From contig RFVC01000020.1 in the NCBI GenBank assembly GCA_009922595.1, positions 1 to 34,280 on the forward strand: 34,280 nucleotides of DNA. The letters are read 5' to 3'. Source of the DNA: Gammaproteobacteria bacterium. Its GTDB lineage: Bacteria > Pseudomonadota > Gammaproteobacteria > Pseudomonadales > Pseudohongiellaceae. The notes below the pieces were generated by a model. The model did not search any database and had not been told where the DNA came from. It was given only the letters and a program-made list of their open reading frames with translations. Below are positions 7,122 through 15,633 of the stretch, one piece after another (positions within the stretch are counted from its first letter, which is position 1; every line of letters begins with the position of its first letter). The position numbers and the translations under genes were made by a program.

Positions 7122-9161
7122 ATGCCGGCTGAAACATCAAGCAATACCGGTAGCGAAAGCATTAAATTAGACAAAAAGAACAGAAAAGAGTGCTCCAATG
7201 CCATCAGGGCATTGAGCATGGACGCAGTCCAGCAGGCCAACTCAGGACATCCAGGCGCCCCTATGGGCATGGCGGATATTGCCGAGGTCTTGTGGAATGA
7301 TTACCTGCAGCACAACCCCACCAATCCCAACTGGATCAACAGGGACCGTTTTGTGCTCTCAAATGGTCACGGCTCCATGCTCATCTATTCTCTCCTTCAC
7401 CTGACAGGTTACGACCTGCCCATGGACGAGATCCGCAATTTCCGCCAGCTGCATTCAAAAACACCGGGTCATCCCGAATATGGCTATACGCCGGGCGTTG
7501 AAACCACCACCGGACCGCTGGGCCAGGGCCTGGCCAATGCGGTGGGCATGGCGATTGCGGAACGCACCCTGGCGGCGCAGTTCAATGAAGACGGGTTCCC
7601 TGTAATCGATCACTACACCTATGTCTTTGCGGGTGACGGCTGCCTGATGGAAGGTATTTCCCACGAGGTTTGCTCCCTGGCGGGCACCCTGAACTTGGGC
7701 AAACTGATCGTTTTCTATGATGACAACGGTATATCCATCGACGGTGAAGTCGAGGAATGGTTTGCCGATGATACCGAGAAACGCTTCCAGGCTTACAACT
7801 GGCAGACGCTGTCAGCAGACGGTCATGATCCAGACAGCGTTATTGCCGCCATTGAGAAAGCACGGGCCAATACCAAACAGCCCACGATTATCAGCTGTAA
7901 AACTCAGATTGGTTACGGTTCTCCCAGCAAGGCAGGCACCGCGGCTACCCATGGCGCCCCACTGGGAGAGGTTGAAATTCAGGCAACGCGGGAAGCGCTG
8001 GGGTGGAAGCATCCACCCTTCGAGATTCCCGAGCAAGTTTATCAGGCCTGGGAAGCCCGTGAGAAAGGCTATGCAGCCGAAACTGCCTGGAAAGAGCTGT
8101 TTACACGCTACGAAGAAGAATATCCCGTGCAGGCCTTGGAGCTCATTCGCCGGGTCAAGGGAGAGTTTCATGCTGACTTTGAATCCTATGCTCATGCCTA
8201 CATTGCTGAGTGCAACGAGAAGGGTGAGAGTTTAGCCACCCGCAAGGCGTCTCAGAATGCCATTGGCGCCTTTGGTGAATTCCTGCCCGAGCTCATTGGC
8301 GGCTCTGCCGACCTGACCGGGTCTAACCTTACCAAGTGGAGCGGCAGCCAGCCAATCAGCTCAATGGCGCGCGGCAACTACATTTTTTACGGGGTACGCG
8401 AATTCGGTATGGCCGCCATCAACAACGGTATTGCGCTCCACGGTGGCTTCATTCCCTACAGCGGCACTTTCCTGATTTTCATGGAATACGCCCGCAACGC
8501 GGTGCGTATGGCGTCCCTGATGAAGCAGCAGAGTATTTTTGTCTTCACTCATGATTCTATCGGGCAGGGTGAGGATGGTCCGACACACCAGGCCATAGAA
8601 CAGGTCTGCGCGTTGAGGGTTACGCCCAACATGTCGGTGTGGCGTCCAGCTGATTCAGTTGAAACCGCGGTAGCCTGGAAATCTGCCCTGCAGAACAAGG
8701 GTGGCCCCACCTCGCTGGTACTGACGCGCCAGGGTGTCCCGCATATTTATAGAAGTGATGAGCAGATTGCCGCTATTGAAAAGGGTGCCTATGTCCTTGA
8801 GGATTGCCAGGGCGAGCCTGAAGCTATTGTGATTGCCACTGGCTCTGAAGTGTCAGTTAGCCTGGAAGCGGTTAAATCACTGCAGGCGCAGGGGAAGGCT
8901 GTGCGTCTTGTGGCGATGCCTTCAACCGACGTTTTTGATGCTCAGGATGAGGATTACCGCGAGTCCGTTTTACCCTCTAGCGTACGCAAGCGTGTAGCCG
9001 TGGAAGCGGCACAGGTTGATTACTGGCGCAAGTATGTCGGTCTAGATGGTAAGGTTGTCGGGATGACCTCGTTCGGGGAATCAGCCCCGGGCAAGGTGGT
9101 CATGGAACACTTTGGATTTACGGCCGAGAATATCGCCGCCGAGGTCAGCAGCCTACTTTAA
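7122..9161 (+). CDS. tkt: Transketolase
   Basis: A 679-residue thiamine-diphosphate enzyme that transfers two-carbon units between pentose, hexose, triose and tetrose phosphates. It links the non-oxidative pentose phosphate pathway to glycolysis. The order is typical: [20 protein letters not shown] near residues 39-58, SNGHGSML, the cofactor motif [13 protein letters not shown] with DDNGISIDG, and in the pyrimidine domain [17 protein letters not shown] and [14 protein letters not shown]. The C-terminal domain ends [13 protein letters not shown]. Compared with E. coli TktA (663), it has about 18 extra residues at the N-terminus ([18 protein letters not shown]). The AGGAG 7 bp before the ATG at 7122 supports that longer start. 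pgk and fba follow on the same strand, but a 375-bp gap with a hairpin separates tkt from pgk. Confidence 0.98.
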   Translation: MPAETSSNTGSESIKLDKKNRKECSNAIRALSMDAVQQANSGHPGAPMGMADIAEVLWNDYLQHNPTNPNWINRDRFVLSNGHGSMLIYSLLHLTGYDLPMDEIRNFRQLHSKTPGHPEYGYTPGVETTTGPLGQGLANAVGMAIAERTLAAQFNEDGFPVIDHYTYVFAGDGCLMEGISHEVCSLAGTLNLGKLIVFYDDNGISIDGEVEEWFADDTEKRFQAYNWQTLSADGHDPDSVIAAIEKARANTKQPTIISCKTQIGYGSPSKAGTAATHGAPLGEVEIQATREALGWKHPPFEIPEQVYQAWEAREKGYAAETAWKELFTRYEEEYPVQALELIRRVKGEFHADFESYAHAYIAECNEKGESLATRKASQNAIGAFGEFLPELIGGSADLTGSNLTKWSGSQPISSMARGNYIFYGVREFGMAAINNGIALHGGFIPYSGTFLIFMEYARNAVRMASLMKQQSIFVFTHDSIGQGEDGPTHQAIEQVCALRVTPNMSVWRPADSVETAVAWKSALQNKGGPTSLVLTRQGVPHIYRSDEQIAAIEKGAYVLEDCQGEPEAIVIATGSEVSVSLEAVKSLQAQGKAVRLVAMPSTDVFDAQDEDYRESVLPSSVRKRVAVEAAQVDYWRKYVGLDGKVVGMTSFGESAPGKVVMEHFGFTAENIAAEVSSLL

Positions 9162-9536
9162 ATGGCTTTTGCAGGCGGTTTTTCTGTTGGGTTCAACTGC
9201 GTGCCCGAGTGCCCTCTTCCGGTCCATTGTCGGTACTGTCCATGAATGTATGAATCACGTCATGCGGCTCATAGTTCATGACTTTCATTTCTTCGAAAAC
9301 TTACTATAGCAGCCTGATCTTGCCTTCGTAATCAAACAATCAGGAGTTCTCGCCAAAGTAGCGGTATAAGATGATGGTCCTCAATGCAGCCCCATAATTA
9401 ATTTTCTAAGGGGGCTGTTTTCATACCAAAAATGGTGCGCCGGGGCATATCAACGGTGCAGATTAATTCAGAGTAATCGGTTATGATTCTTACCTCTTGA
9501 GAGCTCATAAACAGTTAACTTCAAGCAGTAGTATCC
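9162..9536. other. tkt-pgk intergenic region (375 bp)
   Basis: No gene is supported; short frames here lack family features. It holds a candidate terminator at 9387-9421 and a TATGAT hexamer at 9482-9487 that could be the -10 of a pgk promoter, although its -35 is poor. In Pseudomonas-like genomes epd/gap lies between tkt and pgk; no remnant of it is recognisable. Confidence 0.6.
9387..9421 (+). terminator. Probable rho-independent terminator downstream of tkt
   Basis: CAGCCCC (9387-9393) pairs with GGGGCTG (9411-9417) across a 17-nt A/T-rich loop and is followed by TTTT. It lies about 225 bp after the tkt stop, so it would end a long tkt 3' UTR or an unseen transcript. The loop is longer than usual. 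Confidence 0.55.
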
Positions 9537-10712
9537 ATGGCTATTCGCAGTATTCACGATTACCCCCTGAAAGATCAAAGAGTTCTTATCCGCGAGGATC
9601 TTAATGTTCCCGTCAAGGATGGGCAGGTTGTCAACGGCACCCGTATCATGGCGGCATTGCCGACCATCAAGTTAGCTATGTCAGAAGGCGCCAGGGTAAT
9701 CCTGATGTCTCACCTGGGGCGGCCCGAAGAAGGCGTCCCAATTGCTGAGCAGGCCCCATTTTCAATGGCTCCAGTGGCGGCTTATCTTGGCGATCTGCTT
9801 GGACAGACTGTTGAAATTATGCCCGCTGATTTTTCAGAGGAAGCCTCGCTTGCCTTACCCGCTGGCTCCTGCGTACTGCTGGAAAATGTGCGCACAAACG
9901 TGGGTGAAAAGGGCAACGATGAAAAACTCTCGCGCTATTACGCCAGCCTCTGTGACATTTTCGTGATGGATGCATTTGGTGCTGCACACAGGGCGCAGGC
10001 CAGTACGCACGGGGTTGCCCGCTTTGCCGGGAAAGTCTGTGCCGGTCCGCTGCTCAAGTCTGAATTGGACGCCTTGGACAAGGCGCTAAGCATTCCTCAG
10101 CGCCCAATGCTTGCCATTGTCGGAGGTGCCAAGGTGTCCAGCAAGCTGGAAGTACTGAGAGCCTTGGCTGGTAAAGTAGACCAGCTAATCGTGGGCGGTG
10201 GAATTGCCAACACCTTTCTTTCAGCCGCGGGTTTACCCGTTGGTAAGTCACTGATCGAAGAGGACATGATAGGGACGGCCAAGGCGTTGATGGCAGAGAC
10301 AGACATTCCGCTGCCTGTTGATGTCATGGTGGCAAAGGAATTTTCAGAAGGGGCAGAGGCAACACTGAAAGCCGTTAGTGATGTCGGTGAGAATGATATG
10401 ATTCTAGATATCGGCATTGAAACGAGCGAGAAGCTGACGGCAATTATCGGTGGAATGAAAACCATCCTCTGGAATGGCCCAATGGGTGTTTTTGAATTTG
10501 AAGCGTTCAGTGCTGGCACTGAAAGTATCGCCAAGGCCATAGCCGAGAACGCTGGTTTTTCCATTGCCGGTGGCGGTGAAACCATTACCGCTATCGACAA
10601 ATACGGCATTAGTGAGAAGGTTTCCTATATCTCCACGGGTGGTGGAGCGTTTCTCGAGTTCGTACAGGGAGAAACGCTCCCGGCAGTGGCGATTCTCCAA
10701 GAACGTGGTTAA
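9537..10712 (+). CDS. pgk: Phosphoglycerate kinase
   Basis: A 391-residue monomeric glycolytic enzyme that moves the acyl phosphate of 1,3-bisphosphoglycerate to ADP (E. coli 387 residues). Visible signatures are the substrate segments REDLNVPVK near residues 19-27 and SHLGRP near residues 58-63, then [15 protein letters not shown], the hinge/nucleotide region [12 protein letters not shown] and [17 protein letters not shown], and the nucleotide-loop [13 protein letters not shown] near the C-terminus with [10 protein letters not shown]. Cytosolic. fba follows after 26 bp, so the two are probably co-transcribed. The upstream ribosome-binding site is weak (GCAGTAG), and the start is fixed mainly by the family N-terminus. 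Confidence 0.98.
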   Translation: MAIRSIHDYPLKDQRVLIREDLNVPVKDGQVVNGTRIMAALPTIKLAMSEGARVILMSHLGRPEEGVPIAEQAPFSMAPVAAYLGDLLGQTVEIMPADFSEEASLALPAGSCVLLENVRTNVGEKGNDEKLSRYYASLCDIFVMDAFGAAHRAQASTHGVARFAGKVCAGPLLKSELDALDKALSIPQRPMLAIVGGAKVSSKLEVLRALAGKVDQLIVGGGIANTFLSAAGLPVGKSLIEEDMIGTAKALMAETDIPLPVDVMVAKEFSEGAEATLKAVSDVGENDMILDIGIETSEKLTAIIGGMKTILWNGPMGVFEFEAFSAGTESIAKAIAENAGFSIAGGGETITAIDKYGISEKVSYISTGGGAFLEFVQGETLPAVAILQERG

Positions 10713-10738
10713 CAATTAAAAGTTAAAAGGTAGACGAC

Positions 10739-11806
10739 ATGGCATTAATGAGTTTGCGACAGCTGCTGGATCATGCGGCGGAAAATGGTTACGGCGTTCC
10801 TGCGTTCAACGTTAACAACCTGGAGCAGGTGCGCGCCATCATGATGGGCGCCGATGAAGTGAACAGTCCAGTAATTCTTCAGGCTTCAGCCGGTGCCCGC
10901 AAATATGCCGGCTCAAATTTTCTCAAGTACATGATCCAGGGTGCCATCGAGGAATTTCCTCATATCCCCATCGTGATGCACCAGGACCATGGTGTATCGC
11001 CGGCTGTGTGCCAGCGTTCAATCCAGCTGGGTTTCTCCTCTGTGATGATGGATGGCTCACTGGGTGAAGATGGCAAGACGCCGATGGATTTTGAATACAA
11101 CGTAAATGTCACCAAAACGGCTGTTGAAATGGCCCATGCCTGCGGTGTTTCCGTAGAGGGAGAGCTAGGTTGTCTGGGGTCACTGGAATCTGGCATGGCA
11201 GGTGAGGAGGACGGTCACGGGGCAGAAGGTCAGCTCAGCATAGACCAGCTCCTGACTGATCCAGAGGAAGCGGCACAGTTTGTTGAGGCGACACAGGTAG
11301 ACGCTCTGGCCATTGCCTGCGGAACAAGTCATGGCGCTTACAAGTTTAGCCGTCCGCCGACGGGCGATATCCTAGCCATCGGCCGCATCAAGGAAATCCA
11401 CCAGCGAATTCCCAACACCCATCTCGTCATGCATGGTTCCTCGGCAGTGCCGCAGGACTGGCTGGCCGTGATTAATGAATTTGGTGGTGAAATTCCTGAA
11501 ACCTATGGTGTGCCCGTAGAAGAAGTCCAGGAGGGTATCCGCAACGGGGTTCGCAAGGTGAATATCGATACGGACCTGCGCCTGGCTTCAACAGGTGCCG
11601 TGCGCCGCTTCCTTGGAGAGAACAAGTCGGAATTTGATCCGCGTAAATTCCTGACTCCTACTATCAATGCGATGAAAGATATTGTCAAAAACCGCTTGGA
11701 AGCATTTGGTACCGCCGGACAGGTGTCGAATATCGGTAAGATCTACAACCTGGAAGAGATGTCCAAGCGCTACTCTGCAGGAGAATACAAGGCCCAGGTA
11801 CTCTAG
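10739..11806 (+). CDS. fba: Fructose-bisphosphate aldolase, class II (Calvin-cycle subtype)
   Basis: A 355-residue zinc-dependent aldolase that interconverts fructose 1,6-bisphosphate with DHAP and glyceraldehyde 3-phosphate. The metal and catalytic region HQDHGVSP lies near residues 81-88, with [10 protein letters not shown] after it. [13 protein letters not shown] carries the conserved Glu, [11 protein letters not shown] and [10 protein letters not shown] carry further zinc and phosphate ligands, and [11 protein letters not shown] is the C-terminal phosphate site. Length and the insertion around [15 protein letters not shown] fit the longer subtype found in Pseudomonas and in Calvin-cycle operons. 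This subtype alone does not imply autotrophy, and no RuBisCO or phosphoribulokinase is in the window. It is preceded by an AAAGGTAG ribosome-binding site and followed after 29 bp by a methyltransferase gene. Confidence 0.97.
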   Translation: MALMSLRQLLDHAAENGYGVPAFNVNNLEQVRAIMMGADEVNSPVILQASAGARKYAGSNFLKYMIQGAIEEFPHIPIVMHQDHGVSPAVCQRSIQLGFSSVMMDGSLGEDGKTPMDFEYNVNVTKTAVEMAHACGVSVEGELGCLGSLESGMAGEEDGHGAEGQLSIDQLLTDPEEAAQFVEATQVDALAIACGTSHGAYKFSRPPTGDILAIGRIKEIHQRIPNTHLVMHGSSAVPQDWLAVINEFGGEIPETYGVPVEEVQEGIRNGVRKVNIDTDLRLASTGAVRRFLGENKSEFDPRKFLTPTINAMKDIVKNRLEAFGTAGQVSNIGKIYNLEEMSKRYSAGEYKAQVL

Positions 11807-11835
11807 GGCTGTTTCTGTAGGAAGATAAAAAGCTA

Positions 11836-12663
11836 TTGAAGTTCACTGAAGAAGAAGCCAGGCAGATCCACCAGTTCTACGGATGGATCAGGGACTACCT
11901 AGCCGACCTGTCGCGCAGTACCACAGGCGATCTTTCCCATGCCATCAATTTCGGCTATTGGCCGAACACCTGTGAAAACCTCTATGACGCCCAGATGGCC
12001 TTCTGTGATCTGATTGCAGAATTATTGTCGCCACTGGAAGAGGGTATGCATGGTGTGGAAGTAGGTTGCGGCATAGGGGGTTATGCTATTCGACTCCTTG
12101 AAAAGCATCCCGTTGAGCTGATCTGCTATGACCTGCTCCAGGAACACCTGGACATAACCCGCCGGTATGCTGAGAAAAAAAGCGTGGGGGACAGATTGCA
12201 TACCATCCAGGGCAATTCCATGAACATGGAAAGCATTGCAGATAACAGCCTTGATTTTATGTATAGCGTTGAGTCCTCTTTCCACTATGACGAAAAACAA
12301 AAATTTTTTAACGAAGTCTTTCGCGTCCTGAAACCAGGTGCCGTTTTTGCATATGCCGATATCAGTTGTGAGGATATTTCCAGGATTGCGTTCAAGGACG
12401 GCAACCATTTTTCATCAAAGTTAGAACTGGATGAGTATATAAACACGGCCGGTTTAACCATAGACCAGCATCGAGATATAGGTGAACAGGTATATGAACC
12501 TCTTTATGATTACACCGCGCGGTTTAATGATAAAATTCTGGATGCTCCGCCCGGATCCACCAAGGCCAAGGTCGGTAAATACTGGGACCTGGTAAACAGC
12601 AATTACACCAAGTTATACAGGCAGGGAAAAATGGGTTACCAGGTCTACCGGCTCTGCAAATAA
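11836..12663 (+). CDS. Class I SAM-dependent methyltransferase, substrate unknown
   Basis: A 275-residue methyltransferase with motif I GVEVGCGIGGYAIRLL (about residues 73-88), acidic strand-2 end ICYDLLQEHL, motif around IQGNSMNMESIADNSLDFMYSVESSFHY, and post-motif FRVLKPGAVFAYADI. The N-terminal INFGYW..CENLYDAQM region and the SSFHY segment resemble small-molecule or quinone/polyketide-type methyltransferases rather than RNA or protein enzymes. The start is a TTG at 11836 behind an AGGAAG sequence; the first in-frame ATG comes about 53 residues later, inside the conserved region, so TTG is preferred. It follows fba by 29 bp and is probably expressed with glycolytic genes, but no functional link is evident. 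The acceptor cannot be named. Confidence 0.75.
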   Translation: MKFTEEEARQIHQFYGWIRDYLADLSRSTTGDLSHAINFGYWPNTCENLYDAQMAFCDLIAELLSPLEEGMHGVEVGCGIGGYAIRLLEKHPVELICYDLLQEHLDITRRYAEKKSVGDRLHTIQGNSMNMESIADNSLDFMYSVESSFHYDEKQKFFNEVFRVLKPGAVFAYADISCEDISRIAFKDGNHFSSKLELDEYINTAGLTIDQHRDIGEQVYEPLYDYTARFNDKILDAPPGSTKAKVGKYWDLVNSNYTKLYRQGKMGYQVYRLCK

Positions 12664-12924
12664 CTCTCCAGCTGCTTATTAGCTATAGTCTGTCACTTAT
12701 ATTAATAATCCATCTTGACCGGAACTGCTGTCATCGGCGCTCTTGCTGCATTGCGCTTTAAATTGATGATTACCTGGGCTTAGCTGCTTCCAGTTTTGCT
12801 GTCATATGTATAACACAACATCGGCTGTCATAAGCGTTTTGCATCTTGATAACGTCCGGCAGCGACCTGATTTCCATGCGGGCCTCGAAAAAATTTTGGG
12901 TGCTACATCAGAGCCGACTGATTG

Positions 12925-13599
12925 TTAACTGGCCGTGATGGTCTCGACACCTGATTCTTTACCGAGCAGTAAAATATCAGCCGGCCTCCGCGCGAACAGG
13001 CCGTTTGTGACAACTCCCACTACCTCGTTTAGCTGGCATTCAAGCTCCCTGGGATTCACGATACTCATGTTATGCACATCGAGGATGATGTTGCCGTTAT
13101 CCGTAACGACACCTTCACGGTACACAGGGTCGCCTCCGAGTTTTACTATCTGTCTGCCGACATGACTTCGGGCCATAGGGATTACCTCGACGGGCAGTGG
13201 GAAATCGCCCAGTACATCCACCCACTTACTGCCATCGGCAATACAAACAAACTCTTTGGAAACGGCAGCAATGATTTTTTCGCGGGTCAGGGCAGCACCG
13301 CCGCCCTTGATCAGTTGTAGATATTCGTTGGTTTCATCGGCGCCATCAATATAGACGGTCACCTCATTAACGCTGTTAAGATCATAAACTGGAATGCCAT
13401 GATCTTTGAGCCGACTGGCGGTTTCCTCTGAACTTGCCACAGTTGCATTCACTTTCTGCTTCACCTTGGCCAGCTCCTCGATGAACAGGTTTGCCGTGGA
13501 GCCGGTGCCCACACCAATTACAGCATCGTCATCAAGGTACTTCTGAATATAGTCAAAGGCAGCGGCTGCAACGGCCTGCTTGAGTTCATCCTGGGTCAT
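12925..13599 (-). CDS. rpiA: Ribose-5-phosphate isomerase A
   Basis: A 224-residue aldose-ketose isomerase that interconverts ribose 5-phosphate and ribulose 5-phosphate (E. coli RpiA 219). The phosphate-binding [16 protein letters not shown] lies near residues 30-45, SSEETASRL follows, and the catalytic stretch [29 protein letters not shown] spans about residues 86-114, including the DGADE acidic pair and the KGGG lysine. [12 protein letters not shown] and [12 protein letters not shown] complete the family pattern. Cytosolic homodimer. It converges on the fba-methyltransferase unit with 261 bp between them in which I see no clear terminator. Its role complements tkt in the non-oxidative pentose phosphate pathway, although the genes are on opposite strands. 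Confidence 0.97.
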   Translation of the reverse strand: MTQDELKQAVAAAAFDYIQKYLDDDAVIGVGTGSTANLFIEELAKVKQKVNATVASSEETASRLKDHGIPVYDLNSVNEVTVYIDGADETNEYLQLIKGGGAALTREKIIAAVSKEFVCIADGSKWVDVLGDFPLPVEVIPMARSHVGRQIVKLGGDPVYREGVVTDNGNIILDVHNMSIVNPRELECQLNEVVGVVTNGLFARRPADILLLGKESGVETITAS

Positions 13600-13746
13600 T
13601 TAAAGGTCTCTCTGGTCTGGGTGCGCAAGGTGTCTGTAAGGCCCTAGTCTAGCGAAGGGCAGGGCGGGTTGCGAGGCTCACGATGGAATGTAAAGAGAGT
13701 GAGAACAAAGTTTGCATAAAGCGCAGAAAATCTATATTGTTCAGTT

Positions 13747-13755
13747 TGTTATAAT
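13747..13755 (+). promoter_or_regulatory. Extended -10 promoter for the 30-residue membrane microprotein
   Basis: TGTTATAAT is a perfect extended -10 (TGn plus TATAAT). It lies about 88 bp upstream of the small ORF at 13844 in a very A/T-rich stretch; no good -35 is seen, as is common for extended -10 promoters. rpiA runs the other way, so the only gene it can serve nearby is the small one. Confidence 0.6.
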
Positions 13756-13843
13756 ACATATCTAATAAAAAATATTAAAAATAGACTCTAAGTATCTGTT
13801 AGTTAGAATTTGTCAAATATGGTTTAGTTTATTTGAGGGTGGT

Positions 13844-13936
13844 ATGAAAAAGAGTCCTGATCTGATGGTGGTGCTGGTAATTATATTCAGTGCCGGTATC
13901 CTGATTAGCAGCGTTGCCCAGAGTGCCTTGTTCTAA
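13844..13936 (+). CDS. Small single-pass membrane protein, 30 residues
   Basis: A short frame encodes 30 residues beginning MKKSPDLMVVLVIIFSAGIL and ending SSVAQSALF. Two lysines precede one hydrophobic helix (about residues 7-22), the classic form of a bacterial single-pass microprotein. A GAGGGTGG ribosome-binding site lies just ahead of the ATG. An extended -10 promoter lies about 90 bp upstream, and a hairpin with a T-run overlaps the stop codon, so it looks like a complete single-gene unit. It lies between rpiA and 5-FCL, which both read on the opposite strand. I do not recognise a named family. The alternative, chance coding in a spacer, is made less likely by the matched promoter, ribosome-binding site and terminator. 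Confidence 0.65.
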   Translation: MKKSPDLMVVLVIIFSAGILISSVAQSALF

Positions 13937-13947
13937 ACAAGGGTTTT
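13926..13947 (+). terminator. Terminator overlapping the stop of the small membrane protein gene
   Basis: CCTTGTT-CTA-AACAAGG is a 7-bp stem with a 3-nt loop followed by GTTTT. It includes the TAA stop. No T-run follows in the opposite direction, so it would act mainly on the plus strand. The stem is modest. Confidence 0.5.
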
Positions 13948-13961
13948 GGCAACTTCAACGA

Positions 13962-14549
13962 TCAACCGGTCAGGTACATGTGCTGGCCCGTGATTATCCC
14001 TCCTAGAGGCACATCCCAATCGGAAGCCTCAAGATCCTCGACCTTCTGGCTTTCATGCGCAAGACCTATTAGCACAGGCTTTTCAGCTGATTCTTTCCTA
14101 ATGAAGGCAAAACTTCGATCGTAGTAACCTTTACCCATTCCCAGCCTGTTCCCCTGGTCATCGAATCCGACCAAAGGGAGAAAAACATTATCCAGCTGTC
14201 TTGGCTCGATTACAGTGGCGTCAGTATCCGGTTCCAGAAGTCCATAGATATTGGTAACAAGCGGGGAGTCCGGCAGATACTGGCGAAACTGCAGCGTGGT
14301 GGTTTCCTCCTGTAGCACGGGCAGGTAGCAGGATTTGCCCTGCTGGATGAGATCATCGAGTAGAGTCAACGTACTTACTTCACCATCTGCGGCCATGTAG
14401 AGGGCGACATGCTCTCCGACGGTAAATGCATCTTGGTTTCGGACCGTCTGTGCAATGGCCCTGGCTGTTTGTTCTTGCTCAGCAATGCTCAGACTGCGGC
14501 GTTTTTGACGAAGCGCCTTCCTTAGAAATTTTTTATCCAGATTGCGCAT
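13962..14549 (-). CDS. ygfA: 5-formyltetrahydrofolate cyclo-ligase
   Basis: A 195-residue enzyme that uses ATP to convert 5-formyl-THF to 5,10-methenyl-THF, recovering a storage form of folate. The N-terminal basic segment KKFLRKALRQKRRSLS is typical, ALYMAADGEVSTLTLLDD forms the substrate region, and GMGKGYYDRSFAF is the signature nucleotide-binding loop, preceded by VFLPLVGFDDQGNRL. The protein is cytosolic. It lies directly downstream of the 6S RNA on the same strand. This ssrS-ygfA order is conserved in gammaproteobacteria, where the mRNA is made by read-through from the 6S promoter. The same reading is likely here, as no separate promoter is evident in the approximately 70 bp between them. 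Confidence 0.95.
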   Translation of the reverse strand: MRNLDKKFLRKALRQKRRSLSIAEQEQTARAIAQTVRNQDAFTVGEHVALYMAADGEVSTLTLLDDLIQQGKSCYLPVLQEETTTLQFRQYLPDSPLVTNIYGLLEPDTDATVIEPRQLDNVFLPLVGFDDQGNRLGMGKGYYDRSFAFIRKESAEKPVLIGLAHESQKVEDLEASDWDVPLGGIITGQHMYLTG

Positions 14550-14618
14550 AATTAATTATATGTAGAATAAGTGGCAATAAATAAATGAGCAGTGGAGAGG
14601 CAACTGAGATGAAAAAAT

Positions 14619-14797
14619 CAACTCCCCGAAATACCGCTGCTGAAATTGCCCTGAACCGAATGGTTCAGGTGGTGGCGCGTCCGACGCCTTAGGCTTTCCG
14701 TCTAGCGGACATGCACACAGCGCCATTGGGCAATGCCTCCGGGTAAAAAATATCGGCTCAAGAACACATTCAACTGGCCAATACCCCAGGGAGTAAT
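14619..14797 (-). ncRNA. ssrS: 6S RNA
   Basis: The minus strand between zapA and 5-FCL matches 6S RNA in position and sequence. Near the 5' end it has TTGAGCCGATAT, as in E. coli 6S RNA, followed later by GCATGTCCGC and GGAAAGCCT of the apical arm, and then a CCTGAACC..GGTTCAGG hairpin on the 3' side. The closing helix is strong: the 5' segment ACTCCCTGGGGTA (14794-14782) pairs over 13 positions, counting G-U, with the 3' segment ending GGGGAGT at 14621. The length of about 179 nt matches E. coli (184). 6S RNA mimics an open promoter and sequesters sigma70-RNA polymerase in stationary phase. Both ends are estimates from the helix and promoter. Confidence 0.9.
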
Positions 14798-14803
14798 AGA
14801 TTT

Positions 14804-14809
14804 ATTATA
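14804..14809 (-). promoter_or_regulatory. -10 element of the 6S RNA promoter
   Basis: A perfect TATAAT on the minus strand lies 7 bp upstream of the 5' end expected from the 6S closing helix. The -35 region is G/C-rich and a poor match. It sits in the spacer downstream of zapA, so 6S RNA has its own start. Confidence 0.6.
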
Positions 14810-14876
14810 TGCCAAATAGAATTGGCTGGGGGTTATTTTTCGACATTGATTGGAAAAAGGAGGATGGGTTTTGTGT

Positions 14877-15203
14877 TCAGATTTCTATCTGACGACTGTC
14901 CTGAATGGCTTTTTCAATTTTTTGCTGGAGTGACTGAATTTTTTCGATCGAGGAGCTTTCGGATTCCTCGGCCTCTTCAGACTGTTGTAGTAGTTCGTGG
15001 CAAATATTAATGGCTGCCATTATAGCTACTTTTTCAAATGCCAGTGTTGAGCTGGTTTTTTTTACCTTGGACATCTGCTTATCCAGGTACCTGGCAGATT
15101 TACGAAGGGCCTCTTCTTCAGAGGGAGGACAGCTGATCTGATAGTCCCGGCCCAGGATAGAAATACTGACTGTATCGACTTCTTCTGCCATTTCTTCTGC
15201 CAT
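14877..15203 (-). CDS. zapA: Cell division protein ZapA
   Basis: A 108-residue ZapA, the cytosolic FtsZ-binding protein that bundles protofilaments and stabilises the Z-ring. The N-terminal globular part reads VDTVSISILGRDYQISCPPSEEEALRKSARYLDKQM, the family core, and the C-terminal half (about residues 50-108) is a heptad-patterned coiled coil used for tetramerisation. The start is ambiguous: ATG at 15203 gives the duplicated MAEEMAEE, while the ATG at 15191 would remove four residues. An AGGAG lies upstream of the first at somewhat long spacing. The gene sits between a ZapB-like coiled-coil gene and 6S RNA, the conserved gammaproteobacterial order. The 38-bp gap to the upstream gene suggests one operon. 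Confidence 0.95.
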   Translation of the reverse strand: MAEEMAEEVDTVSISILGRDYQISCPPSEEEALRKSARYLDKQMSKVKKTSSTLAFEKVAIMAAINICHELLQQSEEAEESESSSIEKIQSLQQKIEKAIQDSRQIEI

Positions 15204-15241
15204 TGGGAGGCGTACTCCTGACTGCCAGTGAGTGTTTGTGG

Positions 15242-15457
15242 TTAGCTCTGTTCGAGTGATTTGAGACGCTGCAAAACTTTTTCAAGCCGCGTGCGTGCCA
15301 GCTGATTTTTTTCTATTAGTGTTTTGCGCTCATGTTCCCAGTTATGCTTGTCGTCCCTAAGCATCTGGTTCTCTTTTTTCATGTCGTCACAAAGTTGAAT
15401 TAATGCATCAACTTTGCCTTCTAAGGTATTGAAACTAGTATCACTCATGGTGCTCAT
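15242..15457 (-). CDS. TIGR02449-family ZapB-like coiled-coil protein
   Basis: From the ATG at 15457 this is a 71-residue, almost entirely coiled-coil protein (NTLEGKVDALIQLCDDMKKE onward, with regular hydrophobic heptads). It matches the small family always found upstream of zapA in Pseudomonas-like genomes and resembles ZapB, the ZapA-binding partner. A longer frame opens at 15514, but its extra N-terminus (MLTLQVGGIIVACRQFLGK) is not coiled-coil and would run into the divergent promoter region. AGGTAAG immediately before the ATG at 15457 favours the shorter start; an ATG at 15448 is also possible. Association with the divisome is inferred from family and location. Confidence 0.85.
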   Translation of the reverse strand: MSTMSDTSFNTLEGKVDALIQLCDDMKKENQMLRDDKHNWEHERKTLIEKNQLARTRLEKVLQRLKSLEQS

Positions 15458-15633
15458 CTTACCTAAAAATTGACGGCAAGCCACTATAATGCCCCCTACC
15501 TGAAGGGTCAACATGAGATTTTCCAGTCAAGTGCGTGGAATGCAAAGAGCGTATCTCAATTCAGTAAATTAAAGTGCTATCATTGCTGCCCGCAGTAATT
15601 TATTACCTATTTTCCTGGCGCAGTGACATCCCT

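Noticed and set aside
9112-9309. 65-residue plus-strand frame after tkt
   Set aside because: Overlaps the tkt C-terminus in another frame, has no family features, and the DNA after the tkt stop shows no coding pattern.
10739-11806. Evidence of a Calvin cycle from the fba subtype
   Set aside because: This aldolase subtype is common in heterotrophic gammaproteobacteria; no RuBisCO or phosphoribulokinase is present in the window.
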